Both the position numbers and the translations under genes were made by a program. This document shows positions 15,918-25,462 of a stretch of 64,000 bases of DNA, piece by piece (positions within the stretch are counted from its first letter, which is position 1; each line of letters begins with the position of its first letter). The notes below the pieces were generated by a model, which searched no databases, had not been told where the DNA came from, and saw only the letters and a program-made list of their open reading frames with translations. Source of the DNA: Actinoplanes sp. TBRC 11911 (lineage in GTDB: Bacteria; Actinomycetota; Actinomycetes; Mycobacteriales; Micromonosporaceae); contig NZ_JABBNC010000003.1 of NCBI RefSeq assembly GCF_012933445.1, positions 248,001 to 312,000 of the forward strand, read 5' to 3'.

Positions 15918-16619
15918 TTAGCCCACGCGGCAGGACCCGCCCACCACGGAGCAGCCGGACGGCCGGGCGTTGCCGCGTCCGGTTTTGGTCACCGAGTACT
16001 GGAAGGTCGTTGACGTCCCTGGCTTCAGGCTTCCGCCGGTGAACACGATGCTGTCACCTTGCACCGAACCTCGCGCGCCCCACAGCCGAAGGTTGTCAAC
16101 GTCGGAGTGGGTCACGGTAATCCGCCAGTCGTCCGCGGCGTTGCCCTTGTTCTGGATGGTCACCCGCCCCGTGTACCCGAACTGCCAGCTCCCGCTGACG
16201 CTGATCGACACGGTGAAGGAAGGCGCCGGCGGTGGCGTCGTGGTGCGCTGGGCGGTTGGCGTCGGCTTGGTGGTCGGCGGCCGAGTTCCCTCCGGTACGC
16301 CCGTAGAAGCGGCCCGCCGTACCAAAGTCGACGGAGAGGACGAAACCGACGGCGAGTGCGAAACGGTCCGGGACGCTACCGGCGATGAGGAAACGCTGCT
16401 GGAACTGGGCAAAGCAGGCGGCAACGACGTGGCCGAGGCGGCCGGCTCGACGGCGACCTGGGGCATCGACGGCAGTGCGACGGCCGGCTGGCGCGACGCC
16501 TCGGCCGGGCCGACCGCGCGGACCGCGACCCAGACGACTAAGAGGACCAGGATCGCCATGGCGAAGCTCATGACCATCCGGGCGGTGTTGAAAGGGCGCG
16601 AGGAGTGCTTTGCGGGCAA
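15918..16619 (-). CDS. Membrane-anchored protein with CBM2-like carbohydrate-binding domain
   Basis: 233 residues: a short cytoplasmic start, a membrane helix at about 16-36, a long Ser/Thr/Pro/Val-rich linker (about 50-130), then a C-terminal domain resembling a family 2 carbohydrate-binding module (VSISVSGSWQFGYTGRVTI, NKGNAADDWRITV, PGTSTTFQYSV). The TTG at 16619 is the preferred start because GGAGGG lies 7 nt upstream. The domain should lie outside the cell, probably binding cell-surface or environmental polysaccharide. No catalytic domain is present. Its stop codon overlaps a candidate ssrA promoter. Confidence 0.7.
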   Translation of the reverse strand: MPAKHSSRPFNTARMVMSFAMAILVLLVVWVAVRAVGPAEASRQPAVALPSMPQVAVEPAASATSLPPALPSSSSVSSSPVASRTVSHSPSVSSSPSTLVRRAASTGVPEGTRPPTTKPTPTAQRTTTPPPAPSFTVSISVSGSWQFGYTGRVTIQNKGNAADDWRITVTHSDVDNLRLWGARGSVQGDSIVFTGGSLKPGTSTTFQYSVTKTGRGNARPSGCSVVGGSCRVG

Positions 16620-16667
16620 CGACCGACCCTCCAGTGATCAACTTGTCTGGGGAGGCAGACTACCCCG

Positions 16668-17144
16668 TTACGCCATGCCCTTGGCACGGCGGCCCATCGC
16701 GCGGTTGATCTCTTTCTGGGCGTCTCGGGTGGCCATGTCCTGGCGCTTGTCGTAGCTCTTCTTGCCCTTCGCGACGCCGAGCTCGACTTTGGCGTACCCG
16801 TTTTCGAAATAGACCGACAACGGAACCAGCGTGACGCCGTCGTCGCGCAGCTTGCCGAGGATCTTGTGGATCTCGTCGCGGTGCAGCAGCAGCTTGCGGG
16901 TGCGGCGCGGCTCGTGGTTGGTCCAGGTGCCTTGCGTGTATTCCGGGATGTGCATCCCGTGCAGATAGATCTCGCCGTCGCGCTCGTGGCCGAACGCGTC
17001 GACCAGCGAGGACCGGCCGGCCCTCAGCGACTTCACCTCGGTGCCGGTGAGCACCATTCCCGCCTCGTACGTGTCGAGGATGGCGTAGTCGTGGTAAGCC
17101 CGGCGGTTGGATGCGACGACCTTGCGCCCCTGTTCGCGTGGCAT
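16668..17144 (-). CDS. smpB: SsrA-binding protein SmpB
   Basis: 158 residues, the usual length. The typical start ([21 protein letters not shown]), the [11 protein letters not shown] motif and the basic C-terminal tail ([10 protein letters not shown]) are all present. SmpB binds the tRNA-like part of tmRNA and enters the empty decoding site with its tail. It sits beside ssrA and downstream of ftsX and the M23 peptidase on the same strand, as in other actinobacteria. Confidence 0.97.
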   Translation of the reverse strand: MPREQGRKVVASNRRAYHDYAILDTYEAGMVLTGTEVKSLRAGRSSLVDAFGHERDGEIYLHGMHIPEYTQGTWTNHEPRRTRKLLLHRDEIHKILGKLRDDGVTLVPLSVYFENGYAKVELGVAKGKKSYDKRQDMATRDAQKEINRAMGRRAKGMA

Positions 17145-17228
17145 GCCGCCGAAAACCCCCCGGTAAATAGGAACCTAACCGCTCAATGTTACGCCTCGGG
17201 CGGCTGCGGGTGGTCGGCCGGCCGTCGA

Positions 17229-18530
17229 TCAGCAAAGGCAGCGGGGCAGGTAATTCAGGGGGTTTCGCGGCGCGCCGTTGAAGCGGGTCTCGAAATGCAG
17301 GTGGTTCCCGGTTGACGCGCCCGTCGTGCCGACCCGGCCGATCACCTCGCCGCGGACCACGTACTCGCCGACGTGCACCAGGATCGCCGACTGGTGGCCG
17401 TAGCAGGTCTGGAACGAGACCCCCTTGATCCGGCCGTGGCTGAGGCAGGTGTAGTTGCCGTAGCCGCCGTTCCAGCCGGCCCGGATCACCCGCCCGGAGG
17501 CCGCCGCGTGGATCGGGGTGCCGCCGCCGGCCGCGAGATCGGTGCCGGCGTGCAGCTGCCAGACCCGGTAGTACGGGTCGTAGCGGTACCCGAAGTCGCT
17601 GGTCTTCCAGCCGTTGACCGGCATCTCCAGCTTGCCGCCCGAGTATCGGCCCTCGCCGGACTTGGCCGACCAGCCGCGCAACGCGGCCTGCACCCGTTCC
17701 TCCTCGGCGCGCGCGGCCTGGTAACGAGCGAGAACTGCCGCACGCTGCGAGTTGGCCAGGCGAACTGCGGCGGCCCGGCTTTCCGTCAGCTTGCGGAGCG
17801 CTTCGCGAGCCCGTACGGCTGCGGCCTGTGCCTGTTTCGCGGCAGCGAGCTTGGTTTTCGAGTCGGCCTCGGCCTCCTCCGCCTCGCGCCGGGCAAGACC
17901 GGCCTTGTCCTGTTGGGTGCGGGCGTCGCGGCGCGCCAGGAGCAGCGAGTTGACGTCCTGCTGCTGGGTGCGCATGAGCTGGTCGACGATGCTGAGCCGG
18001 TCCATCATGTCGGCCGGCCCGCTCGCCGCGGCCAGCACGTTGATCCGGGAGAGTCCACTGCCCATGTAGCTGGCCTGGGCGATCTCATCGACCTTGCCGC
18101 GGGCCGCGGAGAACCGTTGCTGGGCGGCGTCGTAGTCGACGGCGATGGTCGCGTACGAGGCGCGTGCGGTGTTGGCCCGGCGCCCGGCGGTGTTGGCGGC
18201 GGCGAGGGCGGCGGCGACGGCTCCGCGAGATACCGCCACCTTGGTCTGTGCCGCCGGCATGGCAGCGGTGGCGGCTTCGAGGCGGGTGGCGGCGACACGC
18301 GCGGTGGCGGTGGCGTCCTCCAGGATCGACTGGGCACGCTGGACGGCACGGTGCGCCTTGTCAGCGTCGTGGTCGCCGTGCCCAGCGAGGGAGCCGAACC
18401 TCGGCGCGGCGACGAGCGCGCTCGACGCCGTCGCGGGAACGGTCGGTGCCGCCACGGTCAGGAGCGCTCCCAGGCCCGCCCAAACCACCAGAACACGAAA
18501 TTTCCGGCTATGACGGCTATAGGACCCCAC
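17229..18530 (-). CDS. Secreted coiled-coil M23 peptidase next to ftsEX
   Basis: 433 residues from GTG 18530; a longer frame would need a TTG. It has a signal peptide in the first ~35 residues, a long Ala-rich coiled coil (about 50-300), then a LytM/M23 domain with zinc ligands visible in HAGTDLAAG (H-x3-D) and LHFE (H-x-H). The layout is that of EnvC-like proteins, where the coiled coil couples to the FtsEX complex and the C-terminal domain acts on or regulates action on peptidoglycan. In EnvC the catalytic residues are lost; here they appear intact, so it may itself cleave cross-links. A terminator separates it from ftsX. Confidence 0.87.
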   Translation of the reverse strand: MGSYSRHSRKFRVLVVWAGLGALLTVAAPTVPATASSALVAAPRFGSLAGHGDHDADKAHRAVQRAQSILEDATATARVAATRLEAATAAMPAAQTKVAVSRGAVAAALAAANTAGRRANTARASYATIAVDYDAAQQRFSAARGKVDEIAQASYMGSGLSRINVLAAASGPADMMDRLSIVDQLMRTQQQDVNSLLLARRDARTQQDKAGLARREAEEAEADSKTKLAAAKQAQAAAVRAREALRKLTESRAAAVRLANSQRAAVLARYQAARAEEERVQAALRGWSAKSGEGRYSGGKLEMPVNGWKTSDFGYRYDPYYRVWQLHAGTDLAAGGGTPIHAAASGRVIRAGWNGGYGNYTCLSHGRIKGVSFQTCYGHQSAILVHVGEYVVRGEVIGRVGTTGASTGNHLHFETRFNGAPRNPLNYLPRCLC

Positions 18531-18577
18531 GGAGACCCACCGTACTCCGACCAATCGCTGATTCTCGCCTAAATCGC

Positions 18578-18615
18578 CCAACGGCCGCGTCCCGGCGAAG
18601 GGGCGCGGCCGTTGG
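18578..18615 (-). terminator. Hairpin behind ftsX
   Basis: The arms 18578-18589 and 18604-18615 form a 12-bp perfect stem with a 14-nt loop, shortly after the ftsX stop on the minus strand. No strong T-run follows, which is normal in high-GC actinomycetes. Confidence 0.6.
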
Positions 18616-18636
18616 ACCGTGATCAGCGAAAGAGCG

Positions 18637-19512
18637 TCAAACCTTGAGGTAGAAGCGCAGCGTGACCCAGGCGGTGACCGCCGAGACCGCCGCGCCGACC
18701 GCCGCCAGCAAGGGCAGCATGAGCCACACGTTGCTGTTGTGGATCGGCGTGAGAATGTTCGTCAGCGCCTGGAGCCGCTGGTCGAAGACGATGATCTTGA
18801 ACCCGAAGAGCGCGACGAAGCCCAGGATCGCGCCGATTAGGCCGGCGACCACCGCCTCGAGTACGAACGGCGATTGGATGAACCAGTTCGACGCGCCGAC
18901 GAGTTTCATGACCGCGACTTCTCGGCGTTTACTGTAGGCCGCGACCTGGATGGTGTTACCGACCAGCAACAAGGCCGCCAGCGCCATCACGATCGCGACA
19001 ATCAAGGCGATCACCTGGATCGCGTTGAAGATCTTGAAGACCTTCTCCAGCAGCGCGCGCTGGTCGATGACGTCCTGGATGCCCTGCATGCCCTGGATCT
19101 TGTCGGCGAAGGCCTTGTACTTCTCCGGATCCTTCAGCTTGACCCGGAAGGACTCCGGCAGGCTGTTCGGGCCGATCGACTTGACGAAGTCGGGCGAGTC
19201 CTGCCACAGCTCCTTGAAGCGGTTGAACGCCTCTTCCCGGGTCTCGTACGTCTTGTTCGAGACCAGCGGGTCGGAGGAAATCGCCTGATCGATCGCCTGG
19301 CGCTGCGCGTCCGTAACGTCGGAGCGCAGGAAGATCGACACCTCGATCTCGCCGTAGTAGTAATTCTTCATCTGGTCGACCTGCAAATACAGCAGGACAC
19401 TCGCGCCCAGCATGGTCAGCGAGACCGCCATGGTGATGATCATGGCGACCGTCATCGTGACGTTGCGCCACAGGCCCACCAGGACCTCGTTGAGAACGTA
19501 CTTCAAGCGCAT
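18637..19512 (-). CDS. ftsX: Cell division protein FtsX
   Basis: 291 residues with the FtsX layout: a cytoplasmic start (RLKYVLNEVLVGLWRN), one membrane helix at ~21-43, an extracellular loop to about 165, then three helices. The extracellular loop is the part that activates a peptidoglycan hydrolase. It lies 69 bp after ftsE on the same strand and ahead of the coiled-coil M23 gene, its probable partner. Confidence 0.96.
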   Translation of the reverse strand: MRLKYVLNEVLVGLWRNVTMTVAMIITMAVSLTMLGASVLLYLQVDQMKNYYYGEIEVSIFLRSDVTDAQRQAIDQAISSDPLVSNKTYETREEAFNRFKELWQDSPDFVKSIGPNSLPESFRVKLKDPEKYKAFADKIQGMQGIQDVIDQRALLEKVFKIFNAIQVIALIVAIVMALAALLLVGNTIQVAAYSKRREVAVMKLVGASNWFIQSPFVLEAVVAGLIGAILGFVALFGFKIIVFDQRLQALTNILTPIHNSNVWLMLPLLAAVGAAVSAVTAWVTLRFYLKV

Positions 19513-19581
19513 CGGGGGGTTCCTTCCGGGACTCCGCGTCGTGCAGGTTCAGTCGGGGATGAGACGGAGCCGCGGTTCAGC

Positions 19582-20262
19582 TCAGCCGTAGACGCCACGG
19601 GCCTGGTCACGGACGATGCGCCCGCTTTCGATCTCGATGACGCGCCGGCGCATCTGGTTCACGATGTTCGAGTCGTGGGTGACCATCACGACCGTCGTGC
19701 CGGTCCGGTTGATCCGGTCGAGCAGCCGCATGATCTCAATGGACGTATCCGGGTCGAGGTTACCGGTCGGCTCGTCGGCGAGCAGGATCAGAGGGCGGTT
19801 CACGAACGCCCGCGCCACCGCGACACGTTGCTGCTCACCACCGGAGAGCTCGTGCGGGTAGCGGTGCTCCTTGCCGCCGAGGCCGACCAGCTCGAGCACC
19901 TCGGGCACGACGCGACGGGCGACCGCCTGCGTCTTGCCGATCACCTCGAGGGCGAAGGCCACGTTCTCGTACGCGGTGCGATTGGGGAGCAGACGGAAGT
20001 CCTGGAACACGCAGCCGATCGAGCGCCGGAAGTGAGGGATCTTCCAGGAGCGCAGGGTCGTCACGTCCTTCGCGTTCACGACGACCTTGCCGCTGGTCGG
20101 CTGGACCTCGTGCAGAAGGAGCTTGATCATCGTCGACTTGCCGGAACCGGAGGGGCCGATGAAGAAGACGAACTCACCCTTCTCGATCCCGACGCTGACG
20201 TTGTCCAGCGATGGGCGAGACGCCTTGGGGTACGTCTTCGTCACGTTCTCGAGCTGAATCAC
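19582..20262 (-). CDS. ftsE: Cell division ATP-binding protein FtsE
   Basis: 226 residues from GTG 20262, where the family's usual start ([11 protein letters not shown]) begins; the longer frame adds 18 unrelated residues. All ABC motifs are present: Walker [10 protein letters not shown], signature LSGGEQQRV, Walker [13 protein letters not shown]. FtsE drives conformational change in FtsX at the division site or, in actinomycetes, along the growing cell wall. Located directly upstream of ftsX. Confidence 0.96.
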   Translation of the reverse strand: MIQLENVTKTYPKASRPSLDNVSVGIEKGEFVFFIGPSGSGKSTMIKLLLHEVQPTSGKVVVNAKDVTTLRSWKIPHFRRSIGCVFQDFRLLPNRTAYENVAFALEVIGKTQAVARRVVPEVLELVGLGGKEHRYPHELSGGEQQRVAVARAFVNRPLILLADEPTGNLDPDTSIEIMRLLDRINRTGTTVVMVTHDSNIVNQMRRRVIEIESGRIVRDQARGVYG

Positions 20263-20343
20263 GGGATGGCAGTCTACGCGGTGTAACGAATTCGCCAAGC
20301 CCGGCGGGTCGGTCAAATTGCACTAGCGGTGGTAAAACTCGGT

Positions 20344-20371
20344 CGGCGCCTGACCAACGGTCCAGGCGCCG
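20344..20371 (-). terminator. Hairpin behind prfB
   Basis: CGGCGCCTG(A)CC and GGTCCAGGCGCCG form a stem of about 12 bp with one bulged base, 24 nt after the prfB stop. Confidence 0.55.
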
Positions 20372-20394
20372 TCGCGCTCAGTGAGCGGCTCTCC

Positions 20395-21516
20395 TCAGGC
20401 GGCGGCCTGCGAAGTCTTGCGCCAACGGATCCCTGCCTCGATGAACTCGTCGATTTCACCGTCGAACACGGAGCTCGGGTTTCCGGTCTCCTGTTCGGTG
20501 CGCAGATCCTTCACCATTTGATAAGGGTGCAGAACGTACGAACGCATCTGGTCGCCCCACGAGCCGGTCGTGTCCTGCTTGAGGCCGGCCAGCTTCGCCT
20601 CCTCCTCCTGGCGCTTGCGCTCGAGCAGCCGCGCCTGGAGCACGCGCATGGCGGAGGCCTTGTTCTGCAACTGCGACTTCTCGTTCTGGCAGGTGACCAC
20701 GATGCCGGTGGGGATGTGGGTGAGGCGTACGGCGGAATCGGTGGTGTTGACGCTCTGTCCACCCGGGCCCGAGGACCGGTACACGTCGACGCGCAGCTCG
20801 TTCTCCGGGATGTCGATGTGGTCGGTCTGCTCGACCACCGGCATCACCTCGACGCCCGCGAAGCTGGTCTGCCGCCGGCCCTGGTTGTCGAACGGGCTGA
20901 TGCGGACCAGCCGGTGGGTGCCCGACTCGACGCTGAGCGTGCCGAACGCGTACGGGACCTTGACCGCGAAGGTGGCGGACTTGAGCCCGGCCTCTTCCGC
21001 GTAGGAGGTGTCGTAGACCTCGGTCGGGTAGCCGTGCCGCTCGGCCCACCTCAGATACATCCGCAGGAGCATCTCGGCGAAGTCGGCCGCGTCGACACCG
21101 CCGGCGCCGGCCCGGATCGCCACCACCGCCTCACGGGAGTCGTACTCCCCGGAGAGCAGGGTGCGGACCTCCATCTCCTCGACCGCCTTGCCGAGCGAGA
21201 CGATCTCGTCGCCGACCTCGTGGATCGAGCCCTGGTCGTCCTCGGCCTGGGCGAGCTCGAGCAGCAGCTCGGCGTCATCCAGCCGGGACCGGAGCCGCTC
21301 CATCTTGCTGATCTCACCGGACACGTACGACAGGCGGCTGTTGACCTCTTGCGCGCGCGCCTGATCGTCCCACAGGTCGGGCGCGGACGCCTGCTCCTCG
21401 AGGTCCGCTTTGTCCCGGCGCAGCTTGTCGACGTCCAAGACGTTCTCAATGTTGCGCAGGGTGGCGTCAAGCGCCTTGAGTTGCTCGGGATAATCGGCAG
21501 CGGTCACAACACTCAA
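20395..21516 (-). CDS. prfB: Peptide chain release factor 2
   Basis: 373 residues. It has the SPF tripeptide at 207-209, which recognises UGA/UAA, and the GGQ motif at 252-254 ([13 protein letters not shown]), which triggers peptide release. The frame is continuous, so there is no programmed frameshift of the E. coli kind. The [10 protein letters not shown] segment is the usual actinobacterial form. It lies upstream of ftsE on the same strand but is separated by a terminator. Confidence 0.97.
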   Translation of the reverse strand: MSVVTAADYPEQLKALDATLRNIENVLDVDKLRRDKADLEEQASAPDLWDDQARAQEVNSRLSYVSGEISKMERLRSRLDDAELLLELAQAEDDQGSIHEVGDEIVSLGKAVEEMEVRTLLSGEYDSREAVVAIRAGAGGVDAADFAEMLLRMYLRWAERHGYPTEVYDTSYAEEAGLKSATFAVKVPYAFGTLSVESGTHRLVRISPFDNQGRRQTSFAGVEVMPVVEQTDHIDIPENELRVDVYRSSGPGGQSVNTTDSAVRLTHIPTGIVVTCQNEKSQLQNKASAMRVLQARLLERKRQEEEAKLAGLKQDTTGSWGDQMRSYVLHPYQMVKDLRTEQETGNPSSVFDGEIDEFIEAGIRWRKTSQAAA

Positions 21517-21523
21517 GACTACG

Positions 21524-21551
21524 CCGCCCGGCCAGGTAGCTGGCCGGGCGG
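21524..21551 (-). terminator. Hairpin behind the PadR-type regulator gene
   Basis: A perfect 12-bp stem (21524-21535 with 21540-21551) around a GTAG loop, between the PadR stop and the prfB start. It ends the regulator transcript just ahead of prfB. Confidence 0.65.
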
Positions 21552-21564
21552 TCAGGTTGGATCT

Positions 21565-22080
21565 TCAGGATGCGGGTGCCGACTTGAGCCAGGCCAAGGC
21601 GGCCTTGTGGTACGCCACGGCGAACTCGAGAGCAGCCGACCCGTAAGCGTCACCGTTCTTCTTCGCCTCCTTCGCTTGCTCCCTGGCCATGGCCATGGCT
21701 TCGGCGTGGTACTCGTTGGCGTTGCTGTACAGCGTCTGCAGTTGCGATCCGCTGTGCTGCTCACCGAAGGCGACACGAAGGGCCACAGGATTACGGAGCG
21801 TGTCGCGTCCGGGGGCCTCGGCGAGCCACCTGGAGAAGGCGCGCTTGCCGGAGGCGGTGATGGAGTAGGGCTGGCTGGACCGGGGTCCGGGCTTGCCGAG
21901 GCGGACGTACCCCATCTCGGCCAGAACCGGCAATTCGCGGTAGACCTGGCTCCGCGTCATCGACCAGTAGGGCCCGAGGCGGCGTTCGGCAGCCGCCATC
22001 AGCTGTCCGCCGGTCATCGGCCCCTCATGAAGCAGGCCGAGCAGAGCGGCAGCCGTGGGATTGATTTGAGTGTCGGGCAT
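21565..22080 (-). CDS. PadR-family transcriptional regulator
   Basis: 171 residues with an N-terminal winged helix (LLGLLHEGPMTGGQLM, SQVYRELPVLAEMGYVRLGK) and a C-terminal helical dimerisation part of the VirR/AphA type. PadR proteins usually repress transporters or detoxification genes; no such gene is adjacent. Followed by a strong hairpin terminator. Confidence 0.88.
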   Translation of the reverse strand: MPDTQINPTAAALLGLLHEGPMTGGQLMAAAERRLGPYWSMTRSQVYRELPVLAEMGYVRLGKPGPRSSQPYSITASGKRAFSRWLAEAPGRDTLRNPVALRVAFGEQHSGSQLQTLYSNANEYHAEAMAMAREQAKEAKKNGDAYGSAALEFAVAYHKAALAWLKSAPAS

Positions 22081-22403
22081 GCCTTCTAAGCTGCCACTTT
22101 GTCGCGCCGACGTCCAGGATTTCGCCCGATCCGTCCAGTTTGCGTCTCCACAAACGACTGTCCCGCACAGACAGTCCGACCACGAGGGTCGAGACGGCGC
22201 GTTACGCCAGAAATTGACTTGATGACCAGGTAAAATGGCTCAAGCGAAACGGTCAGACGGCGATGCCGGGCAGCAAACGGTGGAAATAGGACGGATCGCG
22301 GACCGAAATTCACGCGTTGATCAGCAAACCAGGGCAATCAACCCATGTGGACACTGACGGCCGGGTCGACGCCCGTTAAAAAGCGCCGCGTACCCTGGCT
22401 GGC
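22081..22403. other. Divergent promoter region
   Basis: About 320 bp between the start of the PadR gene (minus) and the start of a membrane-protein gene (plus). It is noticeably AT-richer around 22210-22250, as expected for promoters. A PadR autoregulatory site may be here, but I could not pick out a clear inverted repeat. Confidence 0.4.
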
Positions 22404-23462
22404 ATGACGGATCCGGACACCTCGGAGAGGTCTTCGACGCGCGGGCTGCTGCTCGCGGGCGCCGCCGTGGTGTGGATGGCAGCGATGCTCTGGTCCGCTC
22501 GCGCCACCATCACCGGGGGCGTCGACGCGGAGACCACGGTGACCAACACGGCCTATGCGTTGCCCGGTGCCGTGTCGGCCAGTCTGGTCGCCGGAGCCGC
22601 TGTCGGCCTCGCTGTCGTCGCCATGATCGCGAGGCGTCGCGCACTCGGTTCGACAACACGCTTCGTAATCGCCATCGGCTCCGGCTTGATCATCGGACTG
22701 CTCGGCGCGCTCGTCATCTTCACGATCAACACGGCCGGATGGGTGTTCGCCGTCGTGGCCGGCACGGTCGCCGCCGCGGCGACGATCGGCAGCGCGCTGG
22801 GCGGCTTCCGCGCGGCCCATGTGGTCTCCGCGGTGTGCTGGGCCGCCCTGGCGGTGTTCGTGCTCGGCTTCGTGCTCAACACCCGGGACGTGCAGGCCCC
22901 GCTGCTCTCGCTTCTCGGCAGCGGCAAGTCGCAGTCGTCGCAGTCCAGCGCGGCGTCCTGGTTCACGTTCTTGCAATCGGTGCTCAGTGGCCTGGCGGCC
23001 GGCCTGGTGGGCTATTTCTCGCTGCGCCGCGCGCGCCGCCGGGGTGACGTCGCGGACATCACGTGGCCGCTGTACGCCGTCACCGGCGCCGGCCCGGGGT
23101 TGCTGCTGGTCGTGGGCGAGGCCCTCACCCGTACGGCGGGTTCCCGGGTCATCGACCTCGCCGGCCAGGTCAGCGTGCTCGAGCTGGTGGTGCAGAAGAT
23201 GCTCGGCGGCGCCCGGCTCAACAGCGCGCTGATCATCCTGTTCGTCGGGGCGGTCGCCGCGATCATCGCGTTCGGCCGGACACTGAAGCCGGCCGCCGAC
23301 GAGGAGCCCGAGCAGCCGGCCGTGGTCGCGCGTCCGGCCAAATCGCGAACCGCCAGCTCGCGCACCGCCAACTCGCGGACGTCTAGCTCTCGGACGGCTA
23401 ACTCGCGGACCCCCAACTCGCGGACCGCGGAAACGCGGCCGACCGAAACGGCCGCCGACTAG
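22404..23462 (+). CDS. Multi-pass membrane protein with repetitive C-terminal tail
   Basis: 352 residues with roughly seven or eight membrane helices between residues 12 and 295. A cytoplasmic tail follows, made of S-R-T-x-x repeats ([18 protein letters not shown]), encoded by a degenerate 15-bp DNA repeat at about 23337-23440. Family not recognised; similar membrane proteins with variable tails are common in Micromonosporaceae. Its stop codon and that of the facing gene share the palindrome CTAG. Confidence 0.72.
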   Translation: MTDPDTSERSSTRGLLLAGAAVVWMAAMLWSARATITGGVDAETTVTNTAYALPGAVSASLVAGAAVGLAVVAMIARRRALGSTTRFVIAIGSGLIIGLLGALVIFTINTAGWVFAVVAGTVAAAATIGSALGGFRAAHVVSAVCWAALAVFVLGFVLNTRDVQAPLLSLLGSGKSQSSQSSAASWFTFLQSVLSGLAAGLVGYFSLRRARRRGDVADITWPLYAVTGAGPGLLLVVGEALTRTAGSRVIDLAGQVSVLELVVQKMLGGARLNSALIILFVGAVAAIIAFGRTLKPAADEEPEQPAVVARPAKSRTASSRTANSRTSSSRTANSRTPNSRTAETRPTETAAD

Positions 23463-23974
23463 TCGCTGGTGAGCTCGTCCAACTCGGAAACCGCGTACCA
23501 CTCCAGCTCGTGATCCTCGGCGCCGTCGACGGTGAACTGCGCGTCCGGATCGCCGGCCAGCGCCTCGTCCACCACTTCGGCGGCGGCCGCCACCTGCTCG
23601 ATCGCGTCGGTCCCGTCCAGGTGGATCGACGCCACGTCGGCCAGCGCGATCGGCTGCGGGAGGCGTACGGTGCTGGATCCGAGCTCGACGTCCGCACGCA
23701 CCAGTGAGTTCGCCGGGACGTCGGCCGAGACCACCACGCGCCGGCGAGGCGCCTCCGAATCGTGCCGGAGCAGCTGCAGGGCCGCCTGGGCCGCGCGGGT
23801 GAAGGCGACGTACTCCAGCTCTTCCTCGTCGCCCTCCGCGTACCACTCGCGCAGCGCCGGCGTCACCGCGTGCGCGGTCAGCGAGCCCTCACCGAGCTTT
23901 CCGGAGGAACGCAAGGCCGCGAGCATCGGCATGGTGGCCGGCACGTAGATGCGGACCAGCTCGGTGATCGCCAC
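23459..23974 (-). CDS. DUF6912-like protein
   Basis: 171 residues from GTG 23974, chosen because a strong AGGAGGAG site lies just ahead; the longer frame lacks one. The opening ([15 protein letters not shown]) and central [15 protein letters not shown] match a conserved actinobacterial family of unknown function (DUF6912, from memory). The C-terminus is acidic. Soluble, no catalytic motif. Convergent with the membrane-protein gene, overlapping it by 4 bp. Confidence 0.65.
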   Translation of the reverse strand: MAITELVRIYVPATMPMLAALRSSGKLGEGSLTAHAVTPALREWYAEGDEEELEYVAFTRAAQAALQLLRHDSEAPRRRVVVSADVPANSLVRADVELGSSTVRLPQPIALADVASIHLDGTDAIEQVAAAAEVVDEALAGDPDAQFTVDGAEDHELEWYAVSELDELTSD

Positions 23975-24052
23975 GTCTCCTCCTGCGCTAGGACCGTCCC
24001 GGCCGGTCCATTCCATCAGTCGTGTCCCGATGGTGCGGTGGCGGCCCTCCCG

Positions 24053-24484
24053 TCAGCAACCGCAGACCGCGGTGAGCGGGTCGACGGCGGCGACGATCTG
24101 CCCCTTCGCGGCTTGGAGACCAAAGCCAGGCACCGCAGCCGTACGCGTCGGGAAGCCCTCACGTATCCAGTATTCGATGCCGCCGATCATCTCCTTGACG
24201 TCGTACCCGGCCTCGGCGAGCTTGAGCGCCGCACGGGTCGCACCGTTGCACCCCGGCCCCCAGCAGTAGGTGACGACGGGCCTGGCCGGGTCGATCAGCC
24301 CCGCGGCGCGCGCGGCGATCTCGGCGGTGGGCAGGTGGATCGCGCCCGGAATGTGGCCCTGGTCCCACGCCGCCCGCGAGCGGGAGTCGACCAAGGTGAA
24401 GCCTTTGCCGGGCAGCGCGGCGTGCACGTCCGAGACGTCGGTCTGGAAGGCGAGGCGGGCGGCGAAGAACTCGGTTGCTTTCAT
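24053..24484 (-). CDS. Rhodanese-like sulfurtransferase
   Basis: 143 residues from ATG 24484. A single rhodanese domain: VDSRSRAAWDQGHIPGAIHLP and the active loop with Cys74 (VTYCWGPGCNGA; a second Cys at 79). It probably moves sulfane sulfur; acceptor unknown. Divergent from the Lrp/AsnC regulator at 24578, which may control it. Confidence 0.88.
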   Translation of the reverse strand: MKATEFFAARLAFQTDVSDVHAALPGKGFTLVDSRSRAAWDQGHIPGAIHLPTAEIAARAAGLIDPARPVVTYCWGPGCNGATRAALKLAEAGYDVKEMIGGIEYWIREGFPTRTAAVPGFGLQAAKGQIVAAVDPLTAVCGC

Positions 24485-24577
24485 GCACGTCAGGCTATTT
24501 TCCGTACGCTTCGTGCTGGAGGCCCGATCCACGGTGCTGTGCTCGATCAGCCGGGGAAAGCCGCGTAGATTGCTTCC

Positions 24578-25033
24578 ATGGCCGGGGACATCTCGCTCGA
24601 TCGTACGGATTGGCGCCTGTTGGCCGAGCTGCAGAAAGACGGCCGCGCGACGTACGCGGAATTGGCTCGGGTGGTGGCGATGTCCCCGAGTGCGGTGACC
24701 GAGCGGGTCCGCCGGCTGGAGGAGGCCGGGGTGATCGCCGGATATCAGGCGGCGGTCGACCCGGTGCGCGTCGGTCTGCAGGTGATGGCGTTCGTGCGGC
24801 TGCGCTACCCGAACGGGAACTACAAGCCGTTCCACGCTCTGCTCGACTCCACACCGGAGATCGTCGAAGCGCATCACGTCACCGGCGAGGACTGTTTTGT
24901 CCTGAAAGTGCTGGCCCGTTCGATGCGTCACCTGGAAGAGGTGGCCGGTCGCATCTCGGGACTGGGCTCGGTGACGACCAGCGTGGTCTACTCAAGCCCG
25001 CTTCCCGGACGAGCCATTGGTGCGCCTTCGTAG
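24578..25033 (+). CDS. Lrp/AsnC-family regulator
   Basis: 151 residues: an N-terminal helix-turn-helix (YAELARVVAMSPSAVTERVRRLEEAGVI) and a C-terminal RAM/AsnC ligand domain with the usual GEDCFVLKV and SVTTSVVYSSPLP segments. Likely senses an amino acid or sulfur metabolite. Divergent from the rhodanese gene, a pairing common in actinomycetes. Confidence 0.93.
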   Translation: MAGDISLDRTDWRLLAELQKDGRATYAELARVVAMSPSAVTERVRRLEEAGVIAGYQAAVDPVRVGLQVMAFVRLRYPNGNYKPFHALLDSTPEIVEAHHVTGEDCFVLKVLARSMRHLEEVAGRISGLGSVTTSVVYSSPLPGRAIGAPS

Positions 25034-25083
25034 GCAAACGGTGGCAAACTGAAGGTCTCGGGGCGGGCGAGGAGGGTTTCGCG

Positions 25084-25311
25084 GTGGAGGCCAGATTCTT
25101 GCTGCTGTCCGATGTGGCGGCCGAGCTGAACGTCTCGGACTCGCAGGTCTACCACATGGTCCGAAGCGGTGAGCTCCCCGCCATCAAGATTGGCGGGCGG
25201 GGGCAGTGGCGGGTGGAGCGGGCGAAGCTTGAGCAGTACATCGAGCAGAAGTACGCCGAGACCGCGACCTGGGTGGAGCAGAACCCACTGACCACGTCAG
25301 ACGCCGAGTAG
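25084..25311 (+). CDS. Short excisionase/BldC-type DNA-binding protein
   Basis: 75 residues from GTG 25084 with GAGGAGGG ahead. A winged MerR-like/excisionase-type helix-turn-helix: LLSDVAAELNVSDSQVYHMV and a basic hairpin (KIGGRGQWRVERAKLEQYI). Resembles small actinobacterial regulators such as BldC and phage excisionases. It lies in the core region, so it is probably a chromosomal regulator, not an excisionase. Confidence 0.8.
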   Translation: MEARFLLLSDVAAELNVSDSQVYHMVRSGELPAIKIGGRGQWRVERAKLEQYIEQKYAETATWVEQNPLTTSDAE

Positions 25312-25462
25312 GCCCTCTTTCTTGGATCAAGCGCCCTTTTTATCCCTCTTCTCGAATCGGTGGAGGGCGCATCGTCGTCGGTTGACGGCGCGTCGTCGGG
25401 CTCGGAAGAATCGCTGTCGAAGGCAAACGAAGGTAAACACAAGAAAAGACAGGCGGTGCAGG

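Noticed and set aside
18874..20286. A 470-codon plus-strand frame across ftsX and ftsE
   Set aside because: Antisense shadow, no domain.
20395..21516. Programmed frameshift in prfB
   Set aside because: The frame is continuous from start to stop with no in-frame early TGA.
25084..25311. Excisionase of the integrative element
   Set aside because: It lies in the conserved core 9 kb beyond the element's right edge and resembles chromosomal BldC-like regulators.
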